From NCBI RefSeq assembly GCF_002979435.1, contig NZ_PCOV01000013.1:1-57990 (forward strand): DNA of 57,990 bases, given 5' to 3'. The DNA comes from Microbacterium sp. MYb66 (GTDB lineage: Bacteria > Actinomycetota > Actinomycetes > Actinomycetales > Microbacteriaceae). The notes beneath the pieces were generated by a model. It worked only from the letters and a program-made list of their open reading frames with translations. It did no database searches and had not been told where the DNA came from. The position numbers and the translations under genes are program-made. Positions 1 to 7,915 of this stretch are shown here, one piece after another (position 1 is the stretch's first letter; every line of letters starts with the position of its first letter).

Positions 1-36
1 ATGTCCATCCTTCTTGTGCGGGGCGGGTGGCGAGGG

Positions 37-1521
37 TCAGGCGTTCTCGTCGAATCGGCGCACGATCTGGGCGTACGCCTCCGGTGCCTTCGCCCGCATG
101 ACCGCGGCCTGCACGAGGCCGATCACGGGGGCGATGACCACGACCCCGACCAGGGTGATGCTGATCGGGCCCCAGGCGGGATTCCCCTCGGCATCGACGT
201 CGCTCACGAGCAGCGGGAAGTTCGCCGCGATGAGCACGGCGGACACGGCGAGGCCGAGGAAGCCGAGGATCGGTGCGATGACGGTGTGCCAGGGGCTGCG
301 CAGCACCCGGGTGCGGGCGAAGTAGACCACGACGGAGAGGCACGTGACCGCCATCAGGATCACGATCGCGAGCGTCCCGATGCCGGCGAACCAGGAGAAG
401 ATGTTCTCCGGCGCGAAGCCGATCAGCGCGAGCACGATGATCGCGATGCCCGAGGTCGCCACCTGCACGATCGATGCGACGTGGGGCGAGCCGTGCTGCG
501 CGTGGACGGTGCCGACGCGGTCGGGCAGCACCCGCGCGTTGGCCATGGCGTGGTGGTAACGGGTCAGCACGTTGTGCAGCGACAGCACGGCGGCGAACAT
601 GCTCCCGAGGAACAGCACCGCGACGGCGATCGAGCCGACCGGGCCGAGGTACTGCTCCGTGACGCGGGTGATCAGCGTGGTGGGGTCGGCGGCGGCCTCC
701 TCGATGATCGCGCCCTCGCCGACGCCGACCACGATGGCCCAGGCGGCGAAGGCGTAGAAGACGCCGATCACGATCGCGGACGCGTAGGTGGCGCGCGGGA
801 TCGTGCGCTCGGGCGTGCGCACCTCGTCGCGGTAGACGACGGTCGACTCGAAGCCGATGAAGCTCGCGATCGCGAACATGAGGCCGAGGGCGGGGGCACC
901 GGAGAGGACGTTCTGCAGCAGGAACGACCCGAAGGTCACTCCCTCCGCGCCGCCGGTGACGAGGATGACGACCCCCAGCAGCACCACGATGCCGATCTCG
1001 GCGAGCAGCACGACCACGAGGACGCGCGAGCTGAGTTCGATCTGCCGGTAGCCGAGCGCGCCGACGAGGGCCACGGAGGCGAGGGTGAGCAGCCACCACG
1101 GGATCTCGGGTCCGCCGAGGAGGACGATGCTCGAGCTGATCGTCGCGCCCAGGTAGGAGAACACCGCGATCTGCACGGTCGTGTAGCAGACGAGGGCGAG
1201 GTAGGCGGTGGCGAGACCGGGCGTGCGGCCGAGCCCGTGGGTCGCGAACACGAAGAACGATCCCGCCTTGGGCAGGAAGCGGCTCATCGCCGTGAGACCC
1301 ACCGAGAACAGCAGCAGGATCACGGTGGCCACGAGGAACATGACCGGGAATCCGATGCCGTTGCCGACGAGGTAGCCGATGGGCACGAGCCCGCCGACGA
1401 CCGTGAGCGGAGCCGCTGCCGCGATCACCATGAAGGTGACGGACACCGCCCCGAGGTTCCCGCGGAGATTGCGTTCCTGCGGTGCTGCCGTGCTGCGCGA
1501 CGTCGTTGTCGAAGCATCCAT
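37..1521 (-). CDS. APC-family amino acid permease
   Basis: A 494-residue integral membrane protein with about 12 hydrophobic segments, the usual length for amino acid-polyamine-organocation transporters. The first segment carries the AAAAPLTVVGG stretch, and the middle holds the family signature FIGFESTVVYRDEVRTPERT followed by IPRA. It probably imports an amino acid or amine across the cytoplasmic membrane; the substrate cannot be read from sequence. I start it at the ATG behind an AAAGGA ribosome site 10 bases upstream; the open frame continues further upstream, but that part has no membrane-protein character. At the left window edge an AGAAGG motif (about 10-15) on this strand suggests another gene begins just outside, so this may be the first gene of an operon. 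Function class is firm, substrate unknown. Confidence 0.9.
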   Translation of the reverse strand: MDASTTTSRSTAAPQERNLRGNLGAVSVTFMVIAAAAPLTVVGGLVPIGYLVGNGIGFPVMFLVATVILLLFSVGLTAMSRFLPKAGSFFVFATHGLGRTPGLATAYLALVCYTTVQIAVFSYLGATISSSIVLLGGPEIPWWLLTLASVALVGALGYRQIELSSRVLVVVLLAEIGIVVLLGVVILVTGGAEGVTFGSFLLQNVLSGAPALGLMFAIASFIGFESTVVYRDEVRTPERTIPRATYASAIVIGVFYAFAAWAIVVGVGEGAIIEEAAADPTTLITRVTEQYLGPVGSIAVAVLFLGSMFAAVLSLHNVLTRYHHAMANARVLPDRVGTVHAQHGSPHVASIVQVATSGIAIIVLALIGFAPENIFSWFAGIGTLAIVILMAVTCLSVVVYFARTRVLRSPWHTVIAPILGFLGLAVSAVLIAANFPLLVSDVDAEGNPAWGPISITLVGVVVIAPVIGLVQAAVMRAKAPEAYAQIVRRFDENA

Positions 1522-1542
1522 GTCGAAGCATCCTTTTGCCGA

Positions 1543-1580
1543 TTGGACTAATGGTCTACTTTCTAGCCCATTACCTTCGA
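1543..1580 (-). promoter_or_regulatory. putative permease promoter and operator
   Basis: Read on the minus strand, a TAGAAA -10 lies 17 bases after TTGCGC, just upstream of the permease start. Next to it is GGACTAATGGTC (plus strand), a short GAC-N5-GTC dyad of the kind GntR-type repressors use. Inferred from sequence only. Confidence 0.3.
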
Positions 1581-1583
1581 CGG

Positions 1584-1674
1584 CGCAAGAGTCGGGCTCG
1601 AAACCCGCTTGCCGACCCGGACTCTTGCGTGCGAACCGGCCCCCTACGACCGTGCACGAAGGGGTGGTTCGCAC
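1584..1674. terminator. two abutting long inverted repeats
   Basis: Two hairpins share their boundary. The first has 10-bp perfect arms CGCAAGAGTC (1584-1593) and GACTCTTGCG (1620-1629). The second has arms GTGCGAACC (1629-1637) and GGTTCGCAC (1666-1674) with an inner CCCCT/AGGGG pair (1641-1645, 1660-1664). They sit after the Nudix gene and before the permease on the same strand, so they most likely terminate or stabilise the Nudix mRNA. No T tract follows. A 5' leader structure for the permease is the alternative. Confidence 0.45.
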
Positions 1675-1704
1675 GCACGGAGACGGGTCGACGCCCGGAC
1701 GGGC

Positions 1705-1740
1705 GAGCCGGAGCCGGAGCGGGAGCCGGAGCAGGAGCGA
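1705..1740. repeat. hexamer tandem repeat (GAGCCG-like, six units)
   Basis: Six imperfect 6-base units: GAGCCG, GAGCCG, GAGCGG, GAGCCG, GAGCAG, GAGCGA. They lie between the Nudix stop codon and the hairpins. This is a simple-sequence tract likely to vary between strains; no function is evident. Confidence 0.7.
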
Positions 1741-1753
1741 CGACGGGACGCGA

Positions 1754-2359
1754 CTAGCGCAGGAGACCGAGGTACGCGAGAGCCTGCCGGATGAGGGTGC
1801 CGCGGCCGTTCTCCATCTCGGCGGCGACCGCATCGGACCCGGCGGCCTCCGGAGAGAACCAGGTGACCTCGAGGGCGTCCTGGCGCGGTTCGCACGTGCC
1901 GGTGACCGGCACGACGAAGGCCAGCGACACGGCGTGCTGCCGGTCGTCGTGGAACGCGCTCACGCCCGGGATCGGGAAGTACTCGGCCACCGTGAAGGGC
2001 AGCGGCTGCGGCGGGAGCAGCGGGAAGGCCATCGGCCCGAGATCGTTCTCGACGTGCCGGAAGAGGGCGTCGCGGATGGTCTCGCCGAAGCGGACACGAC
2101 CCGACACGATCGTGCGCGTCATCTCGCCCATCGGCGTGGAACGCAGGAGGATGCCGATCTCGATCACCTGTCCTGACCCGTCGGTGCGCACCGGGATCGC
2201 CTCGACGTAGAGCATCGGCAGTCGACGCCGTGCCTCTTCGAGCTCGAAGTCGCTCAGCCAGCCGGGGTTCGCATCGGGTACGGGGCGGTTCGAGTCCGGG
2301 AAGTCACCGAGACCATCGTCGTCGGGCTCCGGATCAGGATCAGGTGTGCGGACCGCCAT
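1754..2359 (-). CDS. Nudix-like protein, DUF4916 family
   Basis: A 201-residue protein matching the actinobacterial DUF4916/Nudix-related family. An acidic, proline-rich N-terminus (about 1-30) precedes a compact fold in which an EAIPVRT strand, GRVRFGETIRDALFRHVENDLG (about 88-109) and the late EVTWFSPEA strand occupy Nudix positions. The canonical GX5EX7REUXEEXGU box is only partly kept: the REXXEE core reads RHVEND. Phosphohydrolase activity is therefore uncertain. An AAAGGA ribosome site precedes the ATG. It is divergent from the esterase gene, with 72 bases between the two starts. Confidence 0.8.
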   Translation of the reverse strand: MAVRTPDPDPEPDDDGLGDFPDSNRPVPDANPGWLSDFELEEARRRLPMLYVEAIPVRTDGSGQVIEIGILLRSTPMGEMTRTIVSGRVRFGETIRDALFRHVENDLGPMAFPLLPPQPLPFTVAEYFPIPGVSAFHDDRQHAVSLAFVVPVTGTCEPRQDALEVTWFSPEAAGSDAVAAEMENGRGTLIRQALAYLGLLR

Positions 2360-2431
2360 GTGTCCTTTCTACCAGCCGCCTCCCCCGACCGACACCGGAT
2401 GCACGTCGGCCGTCCCTGGCAGGATGACGGT

Positions 2432-3088
2432 GTGAGCGAGAACCTGACGATCGACGACACCGCGACCAGATGGTCGTCCCCCGACCGCGGAGGGATGCCG
2501 CTGCTGGTGCTGCTGCACGGCTACGGCGCCGACGAGCACGATCTGTTCGGGCTGGTCCCGCACCTCCCCGAGGGCATCGCCGTGGCGTCCGTCGCCGCTC
2601 CTCTCGCACCTCCGTGGCCGATGCCCGGCCGCTCCTGGTACGCGATCGACGGGCTCGACGGACGCAGCCCCGAGGCCGTGACGGTCGCCGCCGAGGCACT
2701 CCTGCGCTGGCTCGACGCCGCGGCGGGCGACGCCCCCTCGGTCGCGCTGCTCGGCTTCTCTCAGGGCGCCGCGGTGTCCCTGCAGGCGCTGAGGCTCGCC
2801 CCCGAGCGCTTCGGCGCGGTCGCGGCGCTCAGCGGATACGCGGCACCGGGCGAACTGCCGAACGACGACGCGCTGGCCGAACTGCGGCCGCCCGTGTTCT
2901 GGGGAAGAGGGACGCACGACGACGTCATCCCGCCCGAGCTCGTCGCACACACCGCGCAGTGGCTGCCCGGGCACTCCGACCTGTCGGGCCGCGTCTACAC
3001 CGGACTCACCCACAGCATCTCCGAGGAGGAGCTGACCGACGTGCACCGGTTCCTCACGAAGTGGATCGACGGGATCGCGAAGGGCTGA
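2432..3088 (+). CDS. phospholipase/carboxylesterase-type serine hydrolase
   Basis: A 218-residue cytosolic alpha/beta hydrolase of the phospholipase/carboxylesterase (acyl-protein thioesterase-like) family. The oxyanion region LLHGYGADEHDL (about 27-38), the nucleophile elbow GFSQGA (Ser about 110), the acid in GTHDDVIP (Asp about 163) and His about 194 in GLTHSIS complete a catalytic triad. Substrate is unknown, probably a small ester. I chose the GTG start because AGGA lies 7 bases upstream and the conserved fold starts soon after it; an in-frame ATG 33 bases upstream is possible but adds no recognisable sequence. Confidence 0.88.
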   Translation: MSENLTIDDTATRWSSPDRGGMPLLVLLHGYGADEHDLFGLVPHLPEGIAVASVAAPLAPPWPMPGRSWYAIDGLDGRSPEAVTVAAEALLRWLDAAAGDAPSVALLGFSQGAAVSLQALRLAPERFGAVAALSGYAAPGELPNDDALAELRPPVFWGRGTHDDVIPPELVAHTAQWLPGHSDLSGRVYTGLTHSISEEELTDVHRFLTKWIDGIAKG

Positions 3089-3102
3089 GCCGGTCCGGCG
3101 TT

Positions 3103-3148
3103 CGGCGGCAGCACCGCTGCGCACCCTCCGAGGAGCGCGGTGCCGCCG
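3103..3148. terminator. shared terminator hairpin between convergent genes
   Basis: CGGCGGCA-gca-CCGC (3103-3117) can pair with GCGGTGCCGCCG (3137-3148), with a 3-base bulge. It fills the 72-base gap between the convergent esterase and siderophore-reductase genes, as expected for a two-way terminator. No U tract, as is common in actinobacteria. Confidence 0.55.
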
Positions 3149-3160
3149 CCGAGACCGTGT

Positions 3161-4915
3161 TCAGGACCGGACGAGGACGGTCGCCTCGATCCCCCAGCCG
3201 AGGGGTTCCGCGCGCTCCCACGTCCATCCCGCAGCCGCGGCCAGTTCGCCCAGCCGCTCACTGGAGCGGAACGGCGCACCGGTCATCGCGAAGCCGACGA
3301 TCCGGTGCTCCTCGGCGTCGGGACTGAGCGCATCGGGCCTGCTGGACTCGAGCAGGAGCAGGCGCGACGTGCACGACGCGAGCTCCTGGAGGAGCCCGAC
3401 CGCCTCGGCATCGGTCCGGTGCCCGAGGGCGAGAGCGAGCACGGCGATCTCGACCGGGCGGCCGTCCCAGACGGTCGCGGCCCCACCCGCGTCCTCGACG
3501 ATCGCGTCGCGCACGAGACCGTGCTCGTGGAGCGCGACGTCGATGCCGTCCCGTCCGCCGTCCTCGAATGCACCCACGACCGCAGGAGCACCCGGGCCCA
3601 CGACGAGCACGCCGGACACGTCGTCCCACATCGGGTCCGCCACGAAGCCGTCGAGCAGGTAGGCGAGGCGGCTCGCGTCCTCCACGAGTTCCTCGACGTG
3701 CAGCCCCTCGGTCTGCGCCTGCGCCGCGAGGGTCTCCCCGCGTGCCCGCTGCCACGGCGAGACGCCATCGCGCAGAGCGTGATCGAGATCGCGCAGCGCC
3801 AGCACGGCCTCCGCCTCCAGGCCGTCGAACTCCTCACGGTGATGCTCTTCGAGCAGCTCCTCCCCGAAGCGCCCGAGCGCGAGGGCGTCGGCATCGCCGG
3901 CGATCACCTCGGCGGAGGTGAGGATGCCGCGCAGCGCCTCCAGCGACCGGGGAGCCACCCCGAGTCTCGCCGCCAGCGTCGACAGCGGGAGCGGACCGTC
4001 GGCGAGGGCGTCCACCACACCCAGCCGGACGGCCGCCCTGACGACGAGCCACGGCACGGGAGACGCCGGCTCGACCACCGGAGGAACCTCCGGCGCCGAG
4101 GCGTCGTCCCCCGCCGACACGGTCTCCGCATGCCAGTAGCCGGTGATGTTCAGGCGGTCCTTCGCGAGCCCCCGCTCGCGCTGCAGGAAGCGGCGCACCG
4201 GCAGCAGCGCGCGACTCTCCGCGGCCGCCCAGGCATAGCCCTCACCGTCGGCCGGAAGCGCGAGACCGCGGACGGCCTCCTCCAGCGCCGCCGCGTCGCC
4301 CCCTGGCGCCGTCACCCAGGTGACCGTGTCGCCGGGACGCACGTTCAGCTCCTGCCGAGCGGCGGCGTCCTCGACCAGCACCAGCACGTGCGCCGCCGCA
4401 TCGATCGGACGCTCGTCGAGGAACCGCCCGACCGCGGGCAGGCCCGTCTCATCCGCGATCAAAACGATCCAGTCGAGGCCCTCGGGAAGCCGCAGCGAGG
4501 ACTTCGGCCCGACGAAGCACAGCTCGTCGCCGATCGCGGCCGACTGCGCCCAGGATGCTGCGGGCCCGTCGCCGTGCAGCACGAAGTCGAGCGCCATCTC
4601 GCCGGCGTCTGCATCCACCCACCGCGGCGTGTAGTCCCGGGCGAGCCGGTTCTCGGCGGCGGTCCATTCGATGCCGTGCGGCAGCTGGATCGGCAGCGCC
4701 GAATCGAGATCGCCGTCCGCGGCGAAGATCAGCTTGATGTGGTCGTCGAAACCCGGGGCCGCGAAGGCCCGGTGGGTGTGCCCGTCGACGGTGGTCTCCC
4801 CGAGCCCCTCTCCGCCGACGACGATGCGCCGCATCCGAGGAGTGACCTCCTCGATGCGGCGCACCGTCACGCGGCGCACGACCAGCGGATGCGAGGTGAA
4901 TGCGCGCTGTGCCAT
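3161..4915 (-). CDS. siderophore-interacting flavin reductase fused to methyltransferase-like domain
   Basis: A 584-residue two-domain protein. Residues 1 to about 255 form a ViuB/SIP-type NAD(P)H flavin reductase that would release iron from imported siderophores by reduction; the FAD-binding RDYTPR motif is at about 93-98, and VLVLVEDAAARQE and YAWAAAESRAL mark the nucleotide-binding half. Residues about 280-584 resemble class-2 O-methyltransferases: a winged-helix part (LSTLAARLGVAPRSLEALRG), then a Rossmann-like part. The usual SAM-binding glycine loop is altered to VLVVGPGAP, so methyl transfer is doubtful. The ATG lies one base after the stop codon of the upstream lipoprotein gene, so the two are co-translated. 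An odd fusion: the first domain is confident, the role of the second is not. Confidence 0.87.
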   Translation of the reverse strand: MAQRAFTSHPLVVRRVTVRRIEEVTPRMRRIVVGGEGLGETTVDGHTHRAFAAPGFDDHIKLIFAADGDLDSALPIQLPHGIEWTAAENRLARDYTPRWVDADAGEMALDFVLHGDGPAASWAQSAAIGDELCFVGPKSSLRLPEGLDWIVLIADETGLPAVGRFLDERPIDAAAHVLVLVEDAAARQELNVRPGDTVTWVTAPGGDAAALEEAVRGLALPADGEGYAWAAAESRALLPVRRFLQRERGLAKDRLNITGYWHAETVSAGDDASAPEVPPVVEPASPVPWLVVRAAVRLGVVDALADGPLPLSTLAARLGVAPRSLEALRGILTSAEVIAGDADALALGRFGEELLEEHHREEFDGLEAEAVLALRDLDHALRDGVSPWQRARGETLAAQAQTEGLHVEELVEDASRLAYLLDGFVADPMWDDVSGVLVVGPGAPAVVGAFEDGGRDGIDVALHEHGLVRDAIVEDAGGAATVWDGRPVEIAVLALALGHRTDAEAVGLLQELASCTSRLLLLESSRPDALSPDAEEHRIVGFAMTGAPFRSSERLGELAAAAGWTWERAEPLGWGIEATVLVRS

Positions 4916-4916
4916 C

Positions 4917-5909
4917 TCAGCCGAACAGCTCCTCGATGATGTCGAGCAGAGCCAGCGCCTCGTCGTAGTCGCCACGGGCGACCCAGTACGGCAGCACGTA
5001 CGCGGCATCGTTCTGGAACGCCGGGAGCGCGGCGAGGACCGGGTTCTCGGACAGGGCGTCGATGTCGCCGATGTCGGTGTTGAAGCCGGTGATGAACACG
5101 GTGGGCTGGGTGATGACCTGGCCGACCTGCTCGGTCGACAGCTCGAACGAGTCGCCACCCGGGGTGTAGGGCTCGTAGTCGCCCTCGCCGAAGATCGGCG
5201 CCGGCTCGATGCCGACCGCCTCGAAGACGACGGGAAGGCCCATGTCCTCGCGGGCGACGTACACCGTGCCGTCGGGGAGGATCGAGAGGAACGCGGAGGG
5301 AGCGGTCGGGACCGTGATGTTCGCGGCCACTTCGTCCACGCGGTCCTCGTAGGCGGCGAGCGCCTCGTCGTAGACCTCGCCCTTGCCGAAGACGTCGTCG
5401 GCCAGGAACGAGTACTGGTCCTGCCAGGTCGCCTTGTCGCCGCTGACCAGAACGGTGGGCGCGATGTCGCTGAGGTCGTCGTAGGCGTCGGTGGCGAGGA
5501 AGAGCGGGAAGCCGATGCCTCCGCCGACGATCAGGTCGGGCTCGAGCGCGAGGATCGCCTCGAGGTCGAAGCCGTCACCGCTCCAGGTGATGAACTCGGT
5601 GCCCTGCTTCTCGGCATCCTCGGCCCAGAAGTCGGAGTACGACGCCTCGTAGCCGAAGTCCTCCGAGGTCACCGCGGCGACCGGCACGTCGAGGTCGTAG
5701 AGGTAACCCGCGAGTGCGTAGTTCAGCACCACGACCTTCTGCGGGTCGGCCGGGACGGTGACGTCGCCCTGCTCGGTGGCGACGACGCGGGTCGTCGCCT
5801 CTTCGGACGCGCCGGCTCCCGACTCGGGGGCGGGTTCGGCGGCGCACGACGCCAGGGCGAACAGGGCGACCACGGGGAGCGCGGCGAGAAGACGGACGGA
5901 TCTGGACAT
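4917..5909 (-). CDS. ferric-siderophore ABC transporter substrate-binding lipoprotein
   Basis: A 330-residue FepB/FecB-type (peripla_BP_2) binding protein anchored to the outer face of the membrane. The signal peptide ends in the lipobox LASC (Cys about 22) and is followed by a Ser/Glu/Ala-rich linker. The mature domain has the typical start DVTVPADPQKVVVLNYA and the helix-preceding segment LEAILALEPDLIVGGGIG. It should deliver a ferric siderophore to the FecCD permeases encoded divergently. It is the first gene of a two-gene operon with the SIP reductase, with an iron box upstream. The siderophore cannot be named. Confidence 0.93.
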   Translation of the reverse strand: MSRSVRLLAALPVVALFALASCAAEPAPESGAGASEEATTRVVATEQGDVTVPADPQKVVVLNYALAGYLYDLDVPVAAVTSEDFGYEASYSDFWAEDAEKQGTEFITWSGDGFDLEAILALEPDLIVGGGIGFPLFLATDAYDDLSDIAPTVLVSGDKATWQDQYSFLADDVFGKGEVYDEALAAYEDRVDEVAANITVPTAPSAFLSILPDGTVYVAREDMGLPVVFEAVGIEPAPIFGEGDYEPYTPGGDSFELSTEQVGQVITQPTVFITGFNTDIGDIDALSENPVLAALPAFQNDAAYVLPYWVARGDYDEALALLDIIEELFG

Positions 5910-5977
5910 GGAGAGACCTCAGGGATCGACGGATGCGGGATGACCCGACGGGCACGCGGCGGACAGCGCAGCTCGGG

Positions 5978-5996
5978 TAAGGTAAGGCTATTCTCA
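5978..5996. promoter_or_regulatory. IdeR/DtxR-type iron box
   Basis: TAAGGTAAGGCTATTCTCA matches the IdeR/DtxR consensus TWAGGTWAGSCTWACCTWA at 16 of 19 positions. It lies in the divergent gap between the siderophore-binding lipoprotein and the AraC regulator, where an Fe(II)-loaded repressor would shut off uptake. Motif seen by eye; regulation is inference. Confidence 0.7.
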
Positions 5997-6066
5997 CTAA
6001 CCGGTCGAATCGTGACGCATGCGACATCGACACGGACGGATACGACATGTCTCGGAGGGGAACAGC

Positions 6067-6810
6067 GTGCCATCCACCGCTCTCGCCGGCACCGTCCCGG
6101 AGAACTCGATCCGCTTCCTCGGGCACGACACGCACGAGCATGACGAGCCGCACGTCGTCTACGTGGTGACCGGGGCCGCGGTGCTGACCGTCGACGGCGT
6201 CGACATCCCGCTCCGCAGGCATGAGGCCGCCTGGCTGCAGCCGCATGTCCCGCACGCGGTCCGGGTCCGTGAAGGCGGGACGGTGCTGGGCCCGATCCTC
6301 GAGGACGCCGCATCGCCCTCGACGCGCGTCCGCGTGCTCGGCGTGGTGCCCGCGCTCGTCGACGTCATGACCACGGCGCTCGTCGCGGCCCCCAGCACCG
6401 ACGAGCAGATCCTGCCGTTCCGCCGCGCGATCGCCCGGGTGCTGCAGACCGTGTCGCGCCCCTATTTCCCGGTCGTGTACCCCGAGCATCCGGCCGCCCG
6501 GCGTCTCGCGAAAGATGCCCTGCGCCTGCCGCTCCCCCTCGACGAGCTGTCGGCACGCCATCGGATGAGCGCGCGTCAGGTGCAGCGCATCTTCGTCACG
6601 GAGACGGGGTGGTCGTTCTCGCGCTGGCGGGGTCGGGCCCGCATGAACGCGGCCGTCGCGCACCTGGTCGGTGGCGGCGACCTCACGGCTGCGGCACGGC
6701 TGTCGGGCTTCAGCACCAGGGCGGGCCTCGTGAAGGCCCTCAGCCGGGAGACCGGGATCCCCTCCGGCCGCCTCACCGCCGATGCCCGCGGCGCCCTGGC
6801 CGACTCCTGA
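6067..6810 (+). CDS. AraC-family regulator with cupin domain
   Basis: A 247-residue transcription factor. The N-terminal half is a cupin sensor (HTHEHDEPHVVYVVTGAAVLTVDG, then LQPHVPHAVRV); the C-terminal third is an AraC-type double helix-turn-helix (LPLDELSARHRMSARQVQRIF, then DLTAAARLSGFSTRAGLVKAL). It probably senses a ligand and activates or represses the adjoining siderophore genes. I selected the GTG because GGAGGGG ends 6 bases before it; the longer reading from an upstream ATG lacks this site. It is transcribed divergently from the lipoprotein gene and reads toward the permease operon 55 bases downstream. Confidence 0.86.
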   Translation: MPSTALAGTVPENSIRFLGHDTHEHDEPHVVYVVTGAAVLTVDGVDIPLRRHEAAWLQPHVPHAVRVREGGTVLGPILEDAASPSTRVRVLGVVPALVDVMTTALVAAPSTDEQILPFRRAIARVLQTVSRPYFPVVYPEHPAARRLAKDALRLPLPLDELSARHRMSARQVQRIFVTETGWSFSRWRGRARMNAAVAHLVGGGDLTAAARLSGFSTRAGLVKALSRETGIPSGRLTADARGALADS

Positions 6811-6838
6811 ACCGCACGGCGCGACCGCCGGAAGCTGT

Positions 6839-6859
6839 TAGCGTTTCGGCGTCCAGAGG
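6839..6859 (+). promoter_or_regulatory. putative promoter -10 and ribosome site of siderophore permease operon
   Basis: TAGCGT (6839-6844) fits a -10 hexamer, and AGAGGAG, 4-5 bases before the permease ATG, is its ribosome site. This would let the permease-ATPase genes be expressed apart from the AraC gene. Weak, sequence-only call. Confidence 0.35.
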
Positions 6860-6865
6860 AGCCCC

Positions 6866-7915
6866 ATGACCACCGCCACGCGCACCGATCCGGCCACCGG
6901 AGCCGGCGTTCGGCAGACGCGCACCCGGCGTCGCGTGCTCGGGCTCGTCCTCTCCCTGCTGCTCCTCGCGACCCTCTGCGTGCTGAGCGTGGTCGTGGGT
7001 TCGGCCGCGCTGCCGCTCGACGTGGTCTGGCAGGCGTTCGTGGCACCGGACGGATCGGTGAGCCAGGTCACGGTCACCAGCGCGCGGGTCGACCGCACGG
7101 TCCTCGGCATCCTCGTGGGCGCCGCGCTCGGAGTCTCGGGGGCGCTCATCCAGGCTCTCACGCGGAACCCGCTCGCCGACCCCGGCATCCTCGGGGTGAA
7201 CGCCGGAGCGGGCTTCGCGGTCACGCTCGCGGTGGCCTTCCTCGGGATCACCCGGATCGACCAGTACCTGCCGTTCGCGTTCGTCGGAGCCATCGCGGCC
7301 TCCGCCCTCGTCTACCTCGCCGCCGGCGCCGGTCGCGGTGCGGGGTCCCCGGTGCGCCTGACCCTGGTCGGCGTGGCGTTCGCGGCCGTGCTCACGGGCT
7401 TCTCGCACACTCTCGCCCTGATCGACACCGAGACGTTCGACCGGATGCGCTTCTGGGGGGCGGGCACGCTCGCCGACCGTCCGAGCGGCACGATCGACGC
7501 GGTCCTCCTGCCGATCGCGGTCGGCCTCCTGATCGCGGCGTTCTGCGTGCGTCCGCTCAACGCCCTCGCGCTGGGCGAGGACACCGCGCGGGCCGTCGGC
7601 GTCCGGCTCGGCGTCGCGCGGGTCGCGATCATCCTGGCCGTCGCCCTCCTGTGCGGTGCGGCGACGGCGGCCGTCGGCCCCCTCGTGTTCGTCGGACTGG
7701 TCGTCCCCCACGCCGTGCGCTGGATCACCGGACCCGACTGGATCTGGATCACGCTGTACTCCGCCGTGCTCGCGCCGGCTCTGGTGCTCGGCGCCGACAT
7801 CCTCGGCCGGATCCTCGTGATCCCCGCCGAGCTGCAGGTCGGCGTGATGCTGCCGCTGATCGGCGCTCCGGTGCTCATCGCCCTCGTCCGCGGTCGGAAG
7901 GCGAAGGCCCTGTGA
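6866..7915 (+). CDS. FecCD-type siderophore ABC transporter permease 1
   Basis: A 349-residue permease of the BtuC/FecCD family with about nine to ten transmembrane segments. Diagnostic stretches are RVDRTVLGILVGAALGVSGALIQALTRNPLADPGILGVNAG and, near the end, GPLVFVGLVVPHAVRWITGPD. It forms half of the membrane channel for a ferric siderophore, pairing with the next gene product. First of a three-gene run (two permeases, one ATPase) linked by GTGA and ATGA overlaps, so production is coupled. Confidence 0.95.
   Translation: MTTATRTDPATGAGVRQTRTRRRVLGLVLSLLLLATLCVLSVVVGSAALPLDVVWQAFVAPDGSVSQVTVTSARVDRTVLGILVGAALGVSGALIQALTRNPLADPGILGVNAGAGFAVTLAVAFLGITRIDQYLPFAFVGAIAASALVYLAAGAGRGAGSPVRLTLVGVAFAAVLTGFSHTLALIDTETFDRMRFWGAGTLADRPSGTIDAVLLPIAVGLLIAAFCVRPLNALALGEDTARAVGVRLGVARVAIILAVALLCGAATAAVGPLVFVGLVVPHAVRWITGPDWIWITLYSAVLAPALVLGADILGRILVIPAELQVGVMLPLIGAPVLIALVRGRKAKAL

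Noticed and set aside
1..1551. Plus-strand open frame of 516 codons across the left edge
   Set aside because: Encodes a His/Asp/Arg-rich shadow sequence with no family; the minus strand holds a clear APC permease.
1588..1612. CGGGCTCGAAACCCG resembling a tRNA T-arm
   Set aside because: The loop reads CTCGAAA rather than TTCRANN, and no acceptor, D or anticodon arm can be drawn around it.
1705..1740. Hexamer array considered as CRISPR or regulatory repeat
   Set aside because: Units are 6 bases with no spacers; it is a simple tandem repeat.
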